This document shows, one piece after another, positions 23,456-35,060 of a DNA stretch of 64,000 nt (within the stretch, counting starts at the first letter, position 1; each line of letters starts with the position of its first letter). Below the pieces are notes generated by a model. The model saw only the letters and a program-made list of their open reading frames with translations. It was not told where the DNA came from and did not search any database. This DNA comes from Quillaja saponaria (Eukaryota; Streptophyta; Magnoliopsida; Fabales; Quillajaceae), in assembly GCA_029379385.1 (NCBI GenBank), contig CM055611.1:10478001-10542000 (forward strand). The letters run 5' to 3'. The position numbers were made by a program, and so were the translations under genes.

Positions 23456-24740
23456 TTTCTTAACATCGACATGGCAGTGGGGATGAATAAGACCTATAAG
23501 GAAAACATAATAGAATTTGGATAAATGATTAGGATTTTAAATAGAAGTTTCAATTTCAAAGTGTAAGCTTTAAAAATAGGGTTTGGGGAGCAAAATGATT
23601 AAATAGATGACTATTCAGGATTCCAAGAGTATTGACATAACTGTGGGAATGAATAAGACGAACAAGCATAACAAAATTTAGATAAATGGTTACGATTTTA
23701 AGTACAAATTTTCATTTGAAAGCAAAAGCCTTGAAAATGAGGGTTTAGGAGGCAAAACAGCCAAGTAGAAGTCTATTCAGGATTATGGTAGAACCAACAT
23801 GTCCGTGGGATAAAATAAGACATGTCAAAACAAAGGGAATAGAATTTGGATCAACGAATAGGATTTTAAGCACAAGTTCAATTTCAAAACAAAAGCTTTG
23901 AAAAATGGTGTTCGCAAGGCAAAATGGTCAATTAGACATTCGTATAGGATTCCGAGAGTACCGGCACTATCATAGAGATGAATAAGACCTATATGAATAA
24001 ACATAAGAGAATTTGAATCAATGGATAAGATTTTAACCACAAGTTTCAATTTCAAAGCAAAAGCTATCATGGGGATGAATAAGACCTAAACGAATAAACA
24101 TAAGAAAATTTGAATCAATGGATGAGATTTTAACCACAAGTTTCAATTTCAAAGCAAAAGCTTTAAGAAATTGGGTTTGAGTGGTAAACAGTCAAGTAGA
24201 TGTTCATTTGGGATTCTAGGACTACGAGCATGACCTTAGGGATGAATAAGATTTGTAGGAAAAAACATAATATAATTTAGATCAATGGTAAGGATTTTAA
24301 GCACTCAATTTCAAAGCAAAAGCTTTGAAAAATGGAGGCAAATGGTTTTATAGACATCCTTTCAGAATTTTGAAAGTATCGGCATGACTATAGGGACAAA
24401 TATGACATATAGAACAAATGGAATAGAATTTGGATCAATGGATTGTATTTTAAGCACAAGTTTCAATTTATGAACAAAAGCTTTGAAAATTAGGGTTTAG
24501 GGAAGGAAGGGACAAAATAGCTAAGTAGACTTTTGTTCGGGATTCCGAGAGTACCAACATCACCGTGGGAATAATAAGACTTATAGGAACAAATAGAATA
24601 GCGTTTGTATCACAAATAGGATTTTAAGAAAAATACTTAATTTCAAAATAAAAGCTTTGAAAATTGGGGTTCGGTCGGCAAAACACAAAAGTAAACATCT
24701 GTTAGGGAGTCCGAGATTACCGAATCAACCGTGAGTTAGA
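23456..24740 (-). repeat. 168-bp tandem array, segment 1
   Basis: About seven units. Each has AATTTGGATCAATGG, AGGATTTTAAGCACAAG, TTCAATTTCAAAGCAAAAGC, GGGATTC-GAGAGTACC and GATGAATAAGACCT. Starts of GAATTTG are at about 23842, 24009, 24104 (a partial unit), 24267, 24426 and 24600, so the typical spacing is 160-174 bases. The minus strand is open across one and a half units (23825-24070), with 56 codons per unit. Confidence 0.93.
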
Positions 24741-24744
24741 AGTT

Positions 24745-25440
24745 ACTATCACTCAAGACAACAAGAGTATGATTTAGCTTACTACAACTCAAACAAATTC
24801 AAGGTTGCATAAAACCCATAAGCTAGTAACTCACCTTGGTGGTTAGAGGTTGTTTTAATGTTGGAAAATAGCTGGAAATAGCACTAAAAGTGCTGGAACA
24901 GCCACTAAAATCAGCTCTAAAATTGGATTGAAATGAGAGTAGTCGTATTAGGATGATATTTGGAGCTAGAAATATTATTGAAATGGAGGGGAAATGGGGC
25001 TAAAACAGCCACTTAAAACAGTCTAAAAATAGGCTGAAATAACACAAAAAATGAAGGCAAAAATGGAGGCAAAATTAGAGTCAAAATGGAGCTATTTTGT
25101 CTGAGAGAGTAAACTTTGAGGGCTTTTAGGAGGGTCTTAAAGGGGGGAAAGAGATGTAGTTTCAGTTGGAAAGGAGAGCTCTTGAAGCTCTCATAACTAC
25201 TACAAAGAAAAGAGGAGGAAGAAGTTTTCCTAAAGAGGAGGAAGGAGGAAGGAAAAAGGAAAAAGGAAAAAGGTGGAGAGAGAAAAAAAGGGAAAAGGGA
25301 AAGAGAAATTAGGAAACAGGAAAAAAATGTATGCGAGGATATTTGTTTCATATGGTGTGGTCCAAAAGCATCTCCTAAGTTAAAACTCAAAAACGAGTTC
25401 TCAAAGTTTTACCCTGTTTAATATAAAATCCCAAAATTGT
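24745..25440 (-). repeat. M module, copy 2
   Basis: Second M copy, with the same order of blocks as copy 1, including a purine-rich tract (about 25195-25325). Followed by a shortened T (25441-25739) that keeps GATTTGTGGAGGAACTTC and ACATGGCAATGGGGA, the lead-in to the array. Confidence 0.8.
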
Positions 25441-25739
25441 AAATATTTAACTTTAAAAACCTTGTACAATTTAAATCATGTAAAAGTAAGCTAAAATATC
25501 TTACCTTTTTGAAAAACCTTGTACAAGCCTCTAATATTTACAATTTCTATGAATAGCTTTCTTCATCATACTTTGTGTTAATTGGGAGATTATTTTGACG
25601 ATTTGTGGAGGAACTTCACGTATCTCTGCTAAAAAATCAAACTAACTGCATGAAGAAAGCTTAAGAGGTTAGTTTTAATTTTTGCTTTTGTAATGTACAT
25701 TTAATTGAATGCCCATGTTCTTGACCATAGATTTCCCAA

Positions 25740-25888
25740 TATCAACATGGCAATGGGGACGAATAAGATTTGTAGGAAAAAATAGAATGAAATTTGAATA
25801 AATAGTTATGATTTTAAGCACAAGTTTCAATTTCAAAGTAAAAGCTCTAAAAATAGTGTTTGGTGAGCAAAACGATCAAGTAAATGAC
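25740..25888 (-). repeat. 168-bp tandem array, segment 2a
   Basis: One unit, ending in TAAATGAC, where the solo LTR was inserted; continues at 27277. Confidence 0.85.
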
Positions 25889-27276
25889 TGACATAGATTT
25901 CACTAACGTAAGTACACATATCATTCTCAAGTAATACAGTAATGAGTAGAGATTGTTCCCACGAGGAGTTTTTTGAATATAATGCTAAGTACTAAAATTA
26001 GTAATTTTAATTTTATTCAAACAATTGAGTTTTGGGTTGATTATAAACTAATTATAAACTAAAAACAAATTAACACAAGAAAATACTGGACATAAGCCTA
26101 GAACTATAACTTCCCTCAACGCTTCACTTGGATTATTATTATTATCTTGTCTTGCTTAGTTGTAGGAAAGAATTATTAACCTAGTTCTTAATCAATTATA
26201 ACCATGTTCATATGTCTTATGAGTATATATCTCACTGAACCAATTCACTATATTCCTATGTGAATTAAGTTAAACAAGTCTCAATAAGATCGGATCTAAA
26301 TTAGCTACACAAGGCATATAGGTATATTTCTATCCTATTTACAAATAAAACTCAACATTATGTGTTAAATTCAATCAACTACTAATTCATTCAAGGCTAA
26401 CCTAACTTACTTTTCCAAGTTCTTTTCTTCAATTAATCTAAAAGAAGGCCAATCAATTAGAAGCATTAAGCATAGAACGAACTAAATAAATCATATGTCA
26501 AAACCTAAGTAATCCATATATAAAATAATGTCAAGCTACATGTTGAGTTCTAGTTACAATTCTAGAAACAAAACTACTCCATGTACTTAGTGTAAACATG
26601 GATTCAACAATGATAAATATTAAAGAATACAGTAATAGTAAAGAAGGAGTAGAAATTGAGAAACTTATGAATGTTGTCAGTCTTTAAGCTTCAACAATCA
26701 TTGGTCTTTTTTCTTCCTTACACTTTTGACAAGCTCTAAAACTCCAGAAAAAATTAGTTAAAGCGTGTCCTTTTAAGTTCTCAAGTGAATCCCCCTTTTA
26801 TAGGCTTAAAACCCTCAATTTCATTTAAATTTAGACTAGGAATCGCACCAGCACTACGGTTGTAACTTCTTGGCGCATGGCCTCTAAAATTGACAAAACT
26901 AGTTACCTGGGCAATGGCTTGGGTGCATGCAACGAACATGTTCTAGCATCGTGGTGCCCTCTAGACTTCATCTTGGCATTAGCCTCCTAGGCAGTAAATA
27001 TGTCTTATGCGTTTTGAGCGTTTCAGCCTTCTAGTTTAACCTCCAATGGGATTTCTTGTATTAGACCTTCAAATATAGACTAAGTATATATAAATTAGAA
27101 TTTATATAAAACACCTAATCCTAGTCCAAATCAACTAGGATTCATTATCCTAATACAATAAGAACTTCAACTAGGAATTGACTAAAAATTAACCAAAAAC
27201 TAACTAAAACACTAGAACATAACTAAAATAATATGAGTGAAAGGATGTAAAATAAGTCTATTTCCAAGAATTATCA
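25889..27276 (-). mobile_element. solo LTR of an Athila-like gypsy element
   Basis: Begins TGACATAGATTT and ends GAATTATCA, the same ends as the LTRs of the large Athila-like element at 41941-56407 read on the same strand. It is flanked by ATGAC (25884-25888) and ATAAC (27277-27281), a 5-bp target duplication with one change, within a 168-bp repeat unit that reads through once the LTR is removed. No internal region remains, which is the usual result of recombination between two LTRs. Length 1388 bp. Confidence 0.88.
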
Positions 27277-27495
27277 ATAACTGTTCAAGATTCTAGGAGT
27301 ATTGACATGACAATGAGGTTGAATAAGACCAATAGGAATAAACATTACAGAATTTGGATAAATGGTTAGGATTTTAAGCACAAATTTTAATTTGAAAGCA
27401 AAAGCCTTGAAAAATAGGGTTTAAGAGGCAAACCAATCAAGTACAAGTCTGTTTCGGGATTGTGGTAATACCGAAATGACTGTGTGGACAAATAA
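27277..27495 (-). repeat. 168-bp tandem array, segment 2b
   Basis: Continuation of the interrupted unit plus most of another, ending GTGTGGACAAATAA at the CACTA insertion point. Confidence 0.88.
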
Positions 27496-27525
27496 CACTA
27501 TAAGAAAAATAGTTATCCGAAACTG
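27496..27525 (+). repeat. CACTA left terminal inverted repeat
   Basis: About 30 bases pairing with 38551-38580. Perfect for the first 12 bases and imperfect afterwards. Confidence 0.93.
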
Positions 27526-27878
27526 CCCAAAACTGTCTCTAATACTATCTGCAATGGTCCCCCGTCTTGGATAAACTATCTTATATATTGCCGTCACTAA
27601 TAATGATTATCCCTGACAGGTTTCAATTATCAAAGACGGCTCGTAAGAATAGTCTCGGAAAGTTTTGGTGCCTTTTCCAGTAAAAGTATTTGAGATGGGT
27701 TATTAAGTTGTCTCGGATAATTTGGCAAAAAAAAAAAACTTATCTGGGATGGTTGTTGGCTATCTTGGATAGGTTTAGCAGAAAAGGCGCCAAAACTTAT
27801 AAGAGACAGGATAATTTGTATTGTTGCAGATAATAAGAAAAATTTTGCTGTCTTAGATAAGTATCTGAAACGGCCTAG
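27526..27878. repeat. CACTA left subterminal repeat region
   Basis: Short variants of GTCTCGGATAA, AGACGGCTCG and GAGATGGGTTA recur every few dozen bases in both orientations. These are the presumed binding sites of the element's TNPA-like protein (family knowledge). Confidence 0.75.
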
Positions 27879-30140
27879 TGTAACATCCCCTAAAATAATA
27901 CCTAAGTTAATCATAGGATGAGCAATTATCTTAGCAATTAATTAGGATTAAAATTTAGTATCAAGTTTATAAGAATTATTCCATGTATAGGAAAAGTATA
28001 TGTGTGTATAAAAATATATATAAGATATGTATTAGTATAAGGGTATTATATACATATGAGATACATATAAAATACATGTATGTATGTACATATAAGAGAA
28101 TAATACATGTACATAAATACCCATGTTCATGAATTGGAAGACATGGACAAATGTAGGCATTGGAACAAGGGTGGACAAATGTTACAAGCTGGCGTTGGAA
28201 GAAGAAGGAAAATAATAAAATAAATGCTACTTGCTAGAAAAGGAAATGTGAGGAATTAAGTGTAAGAAGGAGAATAAGTGTGGCAATTTGTAATAAATGA
28301 GGGGACCTATGCTTAAGAAGGAGGATGAAGGTGGCAACTTGCAATTAATGAAGAGACTTAGGTGTAAGAAGGAGGAAAAAAGGTGGAAAGGTTGTACTAA
28401 TTAGGGGGCGTGTGGAAGAAAAGTAAGATATAAGGTGGCAAGACAAGTGAAAAACAAGGAAAACACTAGGTGGCCATGAAATAATTAGGAGGGCATGTGT
28501 AAGGATTTAAGATAACAAGGTGTACATGCAATGATTAAGGAGGATAAGTGTAAAGATTTAAGGTAACAAGGTGGCCTACTAATGATTAGAGAATCCAAAC
28601 TAGGAAGTAGGAGATGGATAAGTGTAAAGGAAGAAAGTTCATATGTCAATTTAGGTGATGACAAGTGGAAGGTTGGAATTTTAGAAAACTAGAATGGTAA
28701 AATAGGAAATAAACATAAAACTTTCTCCTAAAATCCTATATCTAGCCATGCACTATAAATAGGAAGTGGGAGGTGACCGAAAATGCATAGGCAAAGGTGA
28801 GAGTGCACTAAAGTGAGAGAAAGTGAGAGAAATAGTAAGAAAATAAAAGAGCAGGATTTAGTTATAAGAGAAAAGCAAAGGCAGAGGCATGTATTCATGT
28901 GTTTCCTTAAAATATCTTGTTTTTATATTTGTAAATGTTCATTTTCTACTCCTCAAAACTCTACCATTGAAAAACATGTTTTATGAAAGTAAGCTTGTAA
29001 GCTTGTGTGTGAAAGAAAGCATGTTGTGGCCTTTTGCATAATTTTTAGCACTTGTATCATATTGCCTCAATAATTTGTTAGCCAAAGTTTCACTAAGCAC
29101 CAAAGAAAGTACTGAAACCATAGTATGTATCCTACTATCAAGAGGCAATACAAAGAGAGTGTATACAAAATCATTGTAAGACAGCCTGGAGTTTTCATAG
29201 TAGAAAGAAGTTGGCCACATGAGAGCGAAGTACTTGCATAGAAAATGTTTTCTTCCATTTTCCATGTTTTATAACTACACATCAACTATCTATTTTCAAA
29301 ATATGATGCATAATTACATGTTGAGATTTATGTCTCACGTTTTCAAAATATTGATGTGCAAATTGATAATTAGTTAGTTAAAGCAATGTTGTATGTTGTT
29401 CTTGAATATTATATGTGCTTGAATATTATATGTACTTGGCATGTATGGAGGAAGACGAAATCGTCATTGAAGAATTCGTGAAGACATGGGACTATTAATA
29501 TACAATTGAGGATGATGAAGGAAGACACCCATTAAAATGGTGTACACTATTCCTCCTAAAGCATGAATGTAAAAGTAATAGTATATAACTTTTTGGATAG
29601 TAAACTTATAGAACATGGTCATCTTTGTGTAAAATTGCAGTTGCGTTCTTAACAAGTTTACTTAGTAATCTTGGAAGGAGGCTGAATATAGGAAAAGTCT
29701 CCTCTTGATGTCATGTAACTAACTTAGATTAATAAAATAGTAGTTTTAAAAGCTAAGTGTCTAAATCCTTTGATTTGTTATCTAAAGGTTTAATTCTCTT
29801 GGTTAATAAATTAAGGCAATTAAAGGTTACACAAATAAAAATAAGTTTGGACTTAGGATAATTATGCAATTTGAGTAAAAGAAATAAGAATCCAAGAATT
29901 AAGGCCAAGAAGTATAGCACAAGGATAACTAAATTAATATGTCCAAGAAGTATTCAAAGAAAAATTATAACATAGTAAGAAAGAAGAGATTTTAGAAAAA
30001 ATATAAGTAGTAAAATATTAAGTATTATGTACAAGAAAATTTTAAGTTTAGACAAAGAAATTGGTTTAAGAATTCATTAGTACGTTAATTAAGTTTTAGA
30101 GGAATAAGGTGTCACAATTATGGTATCAGAGCATTAGGTG
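27879..30140 (+). mobile_element. gypsy-type LTR plus primer-binding site, truncated, nested in CACTA
   Basis: The LTR starts TGTAACATCCCCTAAAAT (27879) and ends AAGGTGTCACA (30116), about 2.24 kb. After ATTA comes TGGTATCAGAGC (30121-30132), the standard initiator-Met tRNA primer site, so this is a 5' LTR on the + strand with the rest of the element lost. The same LTR family occurs at 53008-55877. No target duplication is visible because the right end is a deletion. Internal short tandem repeats of ~51-58 bases lie around 28257-28390 and 28495-28605. Confidence 0.85.
30121..30132 (+). other. primer-binding site for initiator Met tRNA
   Basis: TGGTATCAGAGC lies four bases after the LTR end and is complementary to the 3' end of plant tRNA-iMet. 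Confidence 0.9.
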
Positions 30141-31228
30141 TTACAACTGGGGCAGTCTCAAATTAATTACCTCTTCCCCGATCCTTGATTTCTTGGTCCC
30201 CCTAATTTTATAACCCTGTTACATATCCATAAATTACAACAAATCATTCAACCAGTTACTCTATTCACAAAAATATTAAAATTCATTACGAAATCCATTA
30301 TAAAGTATTAGACTTCATAAGATGCGCAAAGTTACCACGACTCTACAAATCTAAGTCATACCATTAAACTTCTTGATATTCTTAACAAAGTATCAAAATA
30401 CAAAGTTAAGTAGAAATTCAAACAAAGTTTTCAAAGAGAGTACATGAGATAATCAACCATTACTAAGATATGCATCAATATCATCATCGTATGCTTTAAC
30501 ATCATTTTTGGCTCCAACATCAACTTTAGTTTCAACATTATCATTGACTTGAGGGTTGAGAGTCGCAAAAGAGTAAGTAGGGAAGTTCTATAACATAAGT
30601 TAAATTTCATCATAAAGAAAAGAGGCAAGGACAATTCCCTATACATTTACATAACATCTTCTAAAAAAACTGAAGTAAAAAAAAAAAGAAAAAAAAAGGG
30701 GAATAAACAGTAAAAAAGAAAAACATGAAAATCAACCATAAACCATGAGCATTCAATGCAAAACTAAAAGCATTCTTACCTATGTCTAGTAAGATCCCCT
30801 AGTACCAATAATAATCAAAGTCCACCACAAAGACTTTGTTGATGCATCTATTTGTCCAAAGTTGCCACTACACTAAGGGGCTATATTTTTCCTAATCCAG
30901 CTTCATTTTTCAAATCTCCCAACAACAAAAACAAACATACACAACTCCTACTAGAATAAAGATAAACAATATACCCAAGTATCAGTTAGATATTTATCTT
31001 AAGAAAATACATGGACTTATCTTAACTAGATCTAGAAGTCCTTTCATTGCATTCGGCACATCATCAATTATTTCATATATGACTTTATATAATTGAAATT
31101 CATAATTACAACACAAGACAAAGCCATGTATTGATAATTGTAAGTGAGCAAATTACTTACATGGGATTGAGGTTACTGAATCTCGTCCCAGCAAAATAAG
31201 AAAAGAATTGTTGCATCGCTTCGTGATC
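30141..31228. other. CACTA internal sequence downstream of its genes
   Basis: AT-rich, no gene recognised. A-rich run near 30675-30700. The junction between the truncated LTR element and CACTA sequence lies somewhere near 30140 and cannot be fixed. Confidence 0.35.
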
Positions 31229-32210
31229 TTACTCACTCAATTGTGAAAGAGGAGTTATCAGCAAAGGTTGTGGAAACATAGAAGGTGGAGGCGTCAATGG
31301 AGTTTTTTGACTTTGGATGACTAGCCCTTTGTCGATGGTAGTTTCATATACTTTCCTTTTGCATAGACTCTGCCGTGACTTTTCTTCTGTCTTCCTAGGC
31401 AACACTTGTGAATAATAGATCATCTGACTCAATCCCCCATGTCTTCGGTTGCTCACAAACCTTCTCAAAAGTAGTCTATAATAATCAAAATAAAAGCAGT
31501 TACATTCAAAATAAGACAAGTTTAACAAACTAATAACTTAAATAAATATACTATTTTACTTACAATTACTCTTTTAGACCTAGAGTCTACAAAATTGCCA
31601 TCTTTCATGACATGTGTTTCTAGGAAGACTTCAATATGTTGTACAAGCCTATCCTCAAGTTTAACAAACTAATAACTTAAAAATATACTATTTTACTTAT
31701 AGTTACTCTTTTAGACCTAGAGTCTACAAAATTGCCATCTTTCATGACATGTGTTTCTAGGAAGACTTCAATATGTTGTACAAGCCTATCCTTTTCTCAA
31801 CTAGCAAAATATATATTCATTGCATAATGTTAATTATATTGAATTAAAACTATTACATTCATAGACACACTCTTGCATTTTTAGCCATGTTACGAGCTAC
31901 CTCATTCTCCTTCTCACTATCATTGTCATCATCTTCGTCGTCGTCCTCATTATCATTGTTGTCATCGTTGTTGTTAATGTCTTCATCACGTTCCTCATCC
32001 CAATCCTTCTCATTATCATCATATTCATGTTCTTATTCCTTTGCTTCTTTCTCAACATGTTCCTTTATCTTTCATTTTCTCTTCCTCGGTCTTTTTTTGC
32101 CACCCATGTCATCTTTCTCTTCGGTTACATTATCACGAAGAAGAATTCCTAGAAGATCTAGTTCATTGTCTAGAAGAACTAATGCTACGAAATCAGTTTG
32201 ATCATTTTAT
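31229..32210 (-). pseudogene. CACTA second gene, PTTA/En-Spm-like protein (broken)
   Basis: In minus-strand order there is an acidic tract around 32110-31900 with long runs of Asp/Glu/Asn codons, preceded by a basic segment (KKRPRKRKMKDK, about 32100). An exon follows with EVFLETHVMKDGNFVDSRSK (present twice because of a tandem duplication). The last part is RRHGGLSQMIYYSQVLPRK at about 31460-31380. The block ETHxxKDGxxVDSRxK is the signature of plant En/Spm-type second proteins, thought to bind subterminal repeats. A TAA interrupts the acidic frame near 32040. Splice sites are suggested between 31530 and 31560 but not proven. Confidence 0.65.
31517..31792. repeat. 139-bp tandem duplication containing an exon
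   Basis: 31517-31655 and 31656-31792 are nearly identical, differing by a 2-base loss and two or three substitutions. Each carries the whole exon piece with the ETHVMKDGNFVDSR motif on the minus strand. Confidence 0.95.
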
Positions 32211-32229
32211 AGGTAGCCTGTAACTATAG

Positions 32230-35060
32230 GTACTACTACATCGTTTCATCCTCTACCATTGAACTATGACCATTGCCTCTTGCCTTTGTCTTACAAATAA
32301 CCCACCAATCTTGTCTTTCTTTCTTTGGAGAAGGATACATGATGTAGTAAATCTGGGTTGCTTGTTTCACCAAGACAAATGGCCTGTATTTCTTATAATG
32401 TGATAACAATTTCTAGATCATACCAGTTGCATTTGAATAAGACAACAATTTTATTCCCCAGATATTCAACCTCTATTATTTTAGTCAACATACTATACCC
32501 ATCTACTTCATTCTCATTATAGCATTCACCCTTCACACATATACCATTATTTATTGTTTTCTTGTGTGCTTCATATTGTTGTGTGTGGAACTTGTATCCA
32601 TTGATCCTTTATACATTTTCATATGCCTATTCGGATGATGCCCTTATATCTCGTATATGTTTATAAATGCTTAGTCATTCTTGACCTATCAATTTAAGAA
32701 ATTAACTTATAAAATTTAAACATAAATACATAAGTTGTTATAAATGTATGGAAACTGAATTGCTCACAAGATTATGAAGCCAATTTGCAAATTTTTTATC
32801 ACACAACTTTTCAATTTGTTGGTTACTAGCACCAGGTTTCTCTTGTCGCAAAATCGCATCATATTGTCTACAAGAGTAAAGAGACAACTTATTGTTAAAA
32901 CATATCTTTAACAATGTAAGAGTAAAGAGACAATTATAAACTTACTCCACATATGGACTCATCTTGTCATAATTCATGAGCATGTAAATCTTAACTGCAT
33001 CATATTCACCATCTTCTAGATCTCTAAAATTAGCACGACCAATTGTCCGTCCTGATATTGAAAAATGGGAAAGCCATCTTCCTCTTTTTCCCCACTATCA
33101 TCATTGTGTCCTACTTGTTTCAAATTTTTCCCCACCATCTTCTAGATCTCTAAGATGTAAGCCTCAATGATTGAAGCTTCCACCCTAACTTTATTATGAG
33201 TCTTTTTCTTTAAACTATGCATACACCTGATAGATTATACACAATATGCTTTTAAAACATCTCATTTGAAAGATAAATAGATATTTAAATATGTAACTTG
33301 ATTGAGTTGTATATATTATGTCTTAAAAGGGTACATCCACCGATATTGCACTGGACTGCCAACTTAAGCTTCATAAGCCAAAATGGATGATTAGATGTTC
33401 CATGGAATCAAAAAAAATCTAGGAACAAAAATCTTTTCAAGTTTGCATAAGGTGACCATAATATTTTCCTCAAGTAGTTCCATGTTCCCAATATGTAATT
33501 TAGTTGCACATAAATCCTTAAAAAAAGTGCTTTGGAATTATCTTTGTGTTTGTCCTTAAAGTTCATAACAGTGTTATAATACATTATCAAAAATATTTTT
33601 TTCAATATGCATTAAATCTAAGTTATGCAGAATAAGATTTATAGGCCAATAATCCATTTCCCAAAAGATAGACTTATTTGTCTAATTATGGTCATCCCAT
33701 TTCCATTAATATCTTTATACCCTTTACTTAATTGAACTTGTATAAAAGAACTTACTCTTTCGAGTACTTCATTCCAAGATAACTGTGGTGGCGGTGAACT
33801 TCATTCTTCTACATTCTTTTTGAAGGCATTTTTTTTTAATTTTCGGAATGTATGATCATGTGGCAATAATTGTCTGTGACAATCAAAACAACATGGTTTC
33901 TTACCATGTTTAAGTTGGAAGGACTTAGTAAGCTCCATGCAATAGGGACATGCCAACTTACTATGTGTACTCAACACAGAAAGCATTTCATATGCTGGAA
34001 AGCCACTGATTCTCCATGACAATGCAGCTTTCATATTAAAGTTTTATTTTAATGAGGCATCATAAGTTGTAACTCCACAATGCCACAACTTTTTCAAGTC
34101 ATTTATCAATGGCCATAAATAAAGGTCTATACTTTTACCGAGATGATGTGGACCAAGAATTATCAACATCAAGAATAAATATTGCTCCTCCATGCATAAC
34201 CCTGGTGGCAAGTTGTATAGGGTAACAAAAACTGGCCAACAAGAATAAGGAAATGATAAATTACCAAATGGAGTGAATCCACCGGCTGATAGACTCATAT
34301 AAACATTTCTGATTTCTTCTGCAAACTCAAGAAAAGTATTATCAAAGTGTTTCCATGCCACTGCATCAGATAGATGGACAATCATATTTTCTTTCTCACA
34401 AATTTTGACCTTATGCCATCTCATTTGTCTAGCATTGGACTCTACCATGTGAAGTCTTTGTAGCTTTGGTATTATTGGCAGATAATGCAACTCTTTCTCC
34501 GACACATTAAGTTGGTTTCATGATGGTTTTGGTTTATAGCAGGGACAACCACAAACATTACATCGATCCCTATCTTTGTCTTCATTGAAGTACAATATAC
34601 AATCAGTAGGAAACATCTATATTATCATACCTAAGTCCTAAAAATTTCACCACTTTCTTGGATTCGTAAAAGTTTGCTAGCAACTTCTTTTCTTTTGGCG
34701 ACATGGTTTTAGTTACTGCTATAAATAGGTCAAAACAATTCTTAGAGATGTTGAAGTCTGATTTACAGCTTAATAGTTGTGTAACTACAGATAACTTAGT
34801 GTAGCTCTTGCAATGCTTCCACATAGGCTCTTTGACATTTGTAAAAATATCAAATAACTTCACAGCTTCAGGATTTGGATTTTTTGGACAGAAATTGAAA
34901 TATGGCCCAGCAAGCATCCATTACCATGTCTTCCATCCAATTGGTTTCTCCTAAATCTCCCAATATTTCAGCATCCACAGATGGACTAGGAACCAACCCT
35001 CACCATGTAAGGTCCATTTCTTGTAGTTTTTGGTAAAACCTTTTTTGTATAAGTGAAGTG
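32230..35060 (-). pseudogene. CACTA TNP2 transposase (broken)
   Basis: From 35060 downward: PEAVKLFDIFTNVKEPMWKHCK and SKKVVKFLGLRYDNID (34917-34603). Then comes a zinc-rich CNVCGCPCYKPKP patch near 34530 that needs a frameshift, and HLSDAVAWKHFD, YSCWPVFVTLYNLPPGLCM and LKKLWHCGVTTYDAS (34505-34044). ISGFPAYEMLSVLSTHSKLACPYCM and FDCHRQLLPHDH follow (34034-33801). This is the diagnostic block order of transposase family tnp2. Further on are DUF4218-like LCKLEKIFVPRFF (about 33460) and a DUF4216-like YYIMYPSPKKERQDWWV (about 32290-32350). Several stops and frame changes separate the pieces. If intact it would cut and join the CACTA ends. Confidence 0.92.

Noticed and set aside
23456..24740. 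CRISPR-like regularly spaced repeat
   Set aside because: Units are ~168 bp, directly adjacent and imperfect without unique spacers; this is plant tandem-repeat DNA.
30121..30132. tRNA gene fragment
   Set aside because: The 12-base match to tRNA-iMet is the primer-binding site next to an LTR end; no tRNA fold exists here.
31887..32201. Serine-rich open frame on the + strand
   Set aside because: It is the antisense of the Asp/Glu/Asn-rich tract of the CACTA second gene; the Ser runs come from reading GAT/GAC repeats on the other strand.
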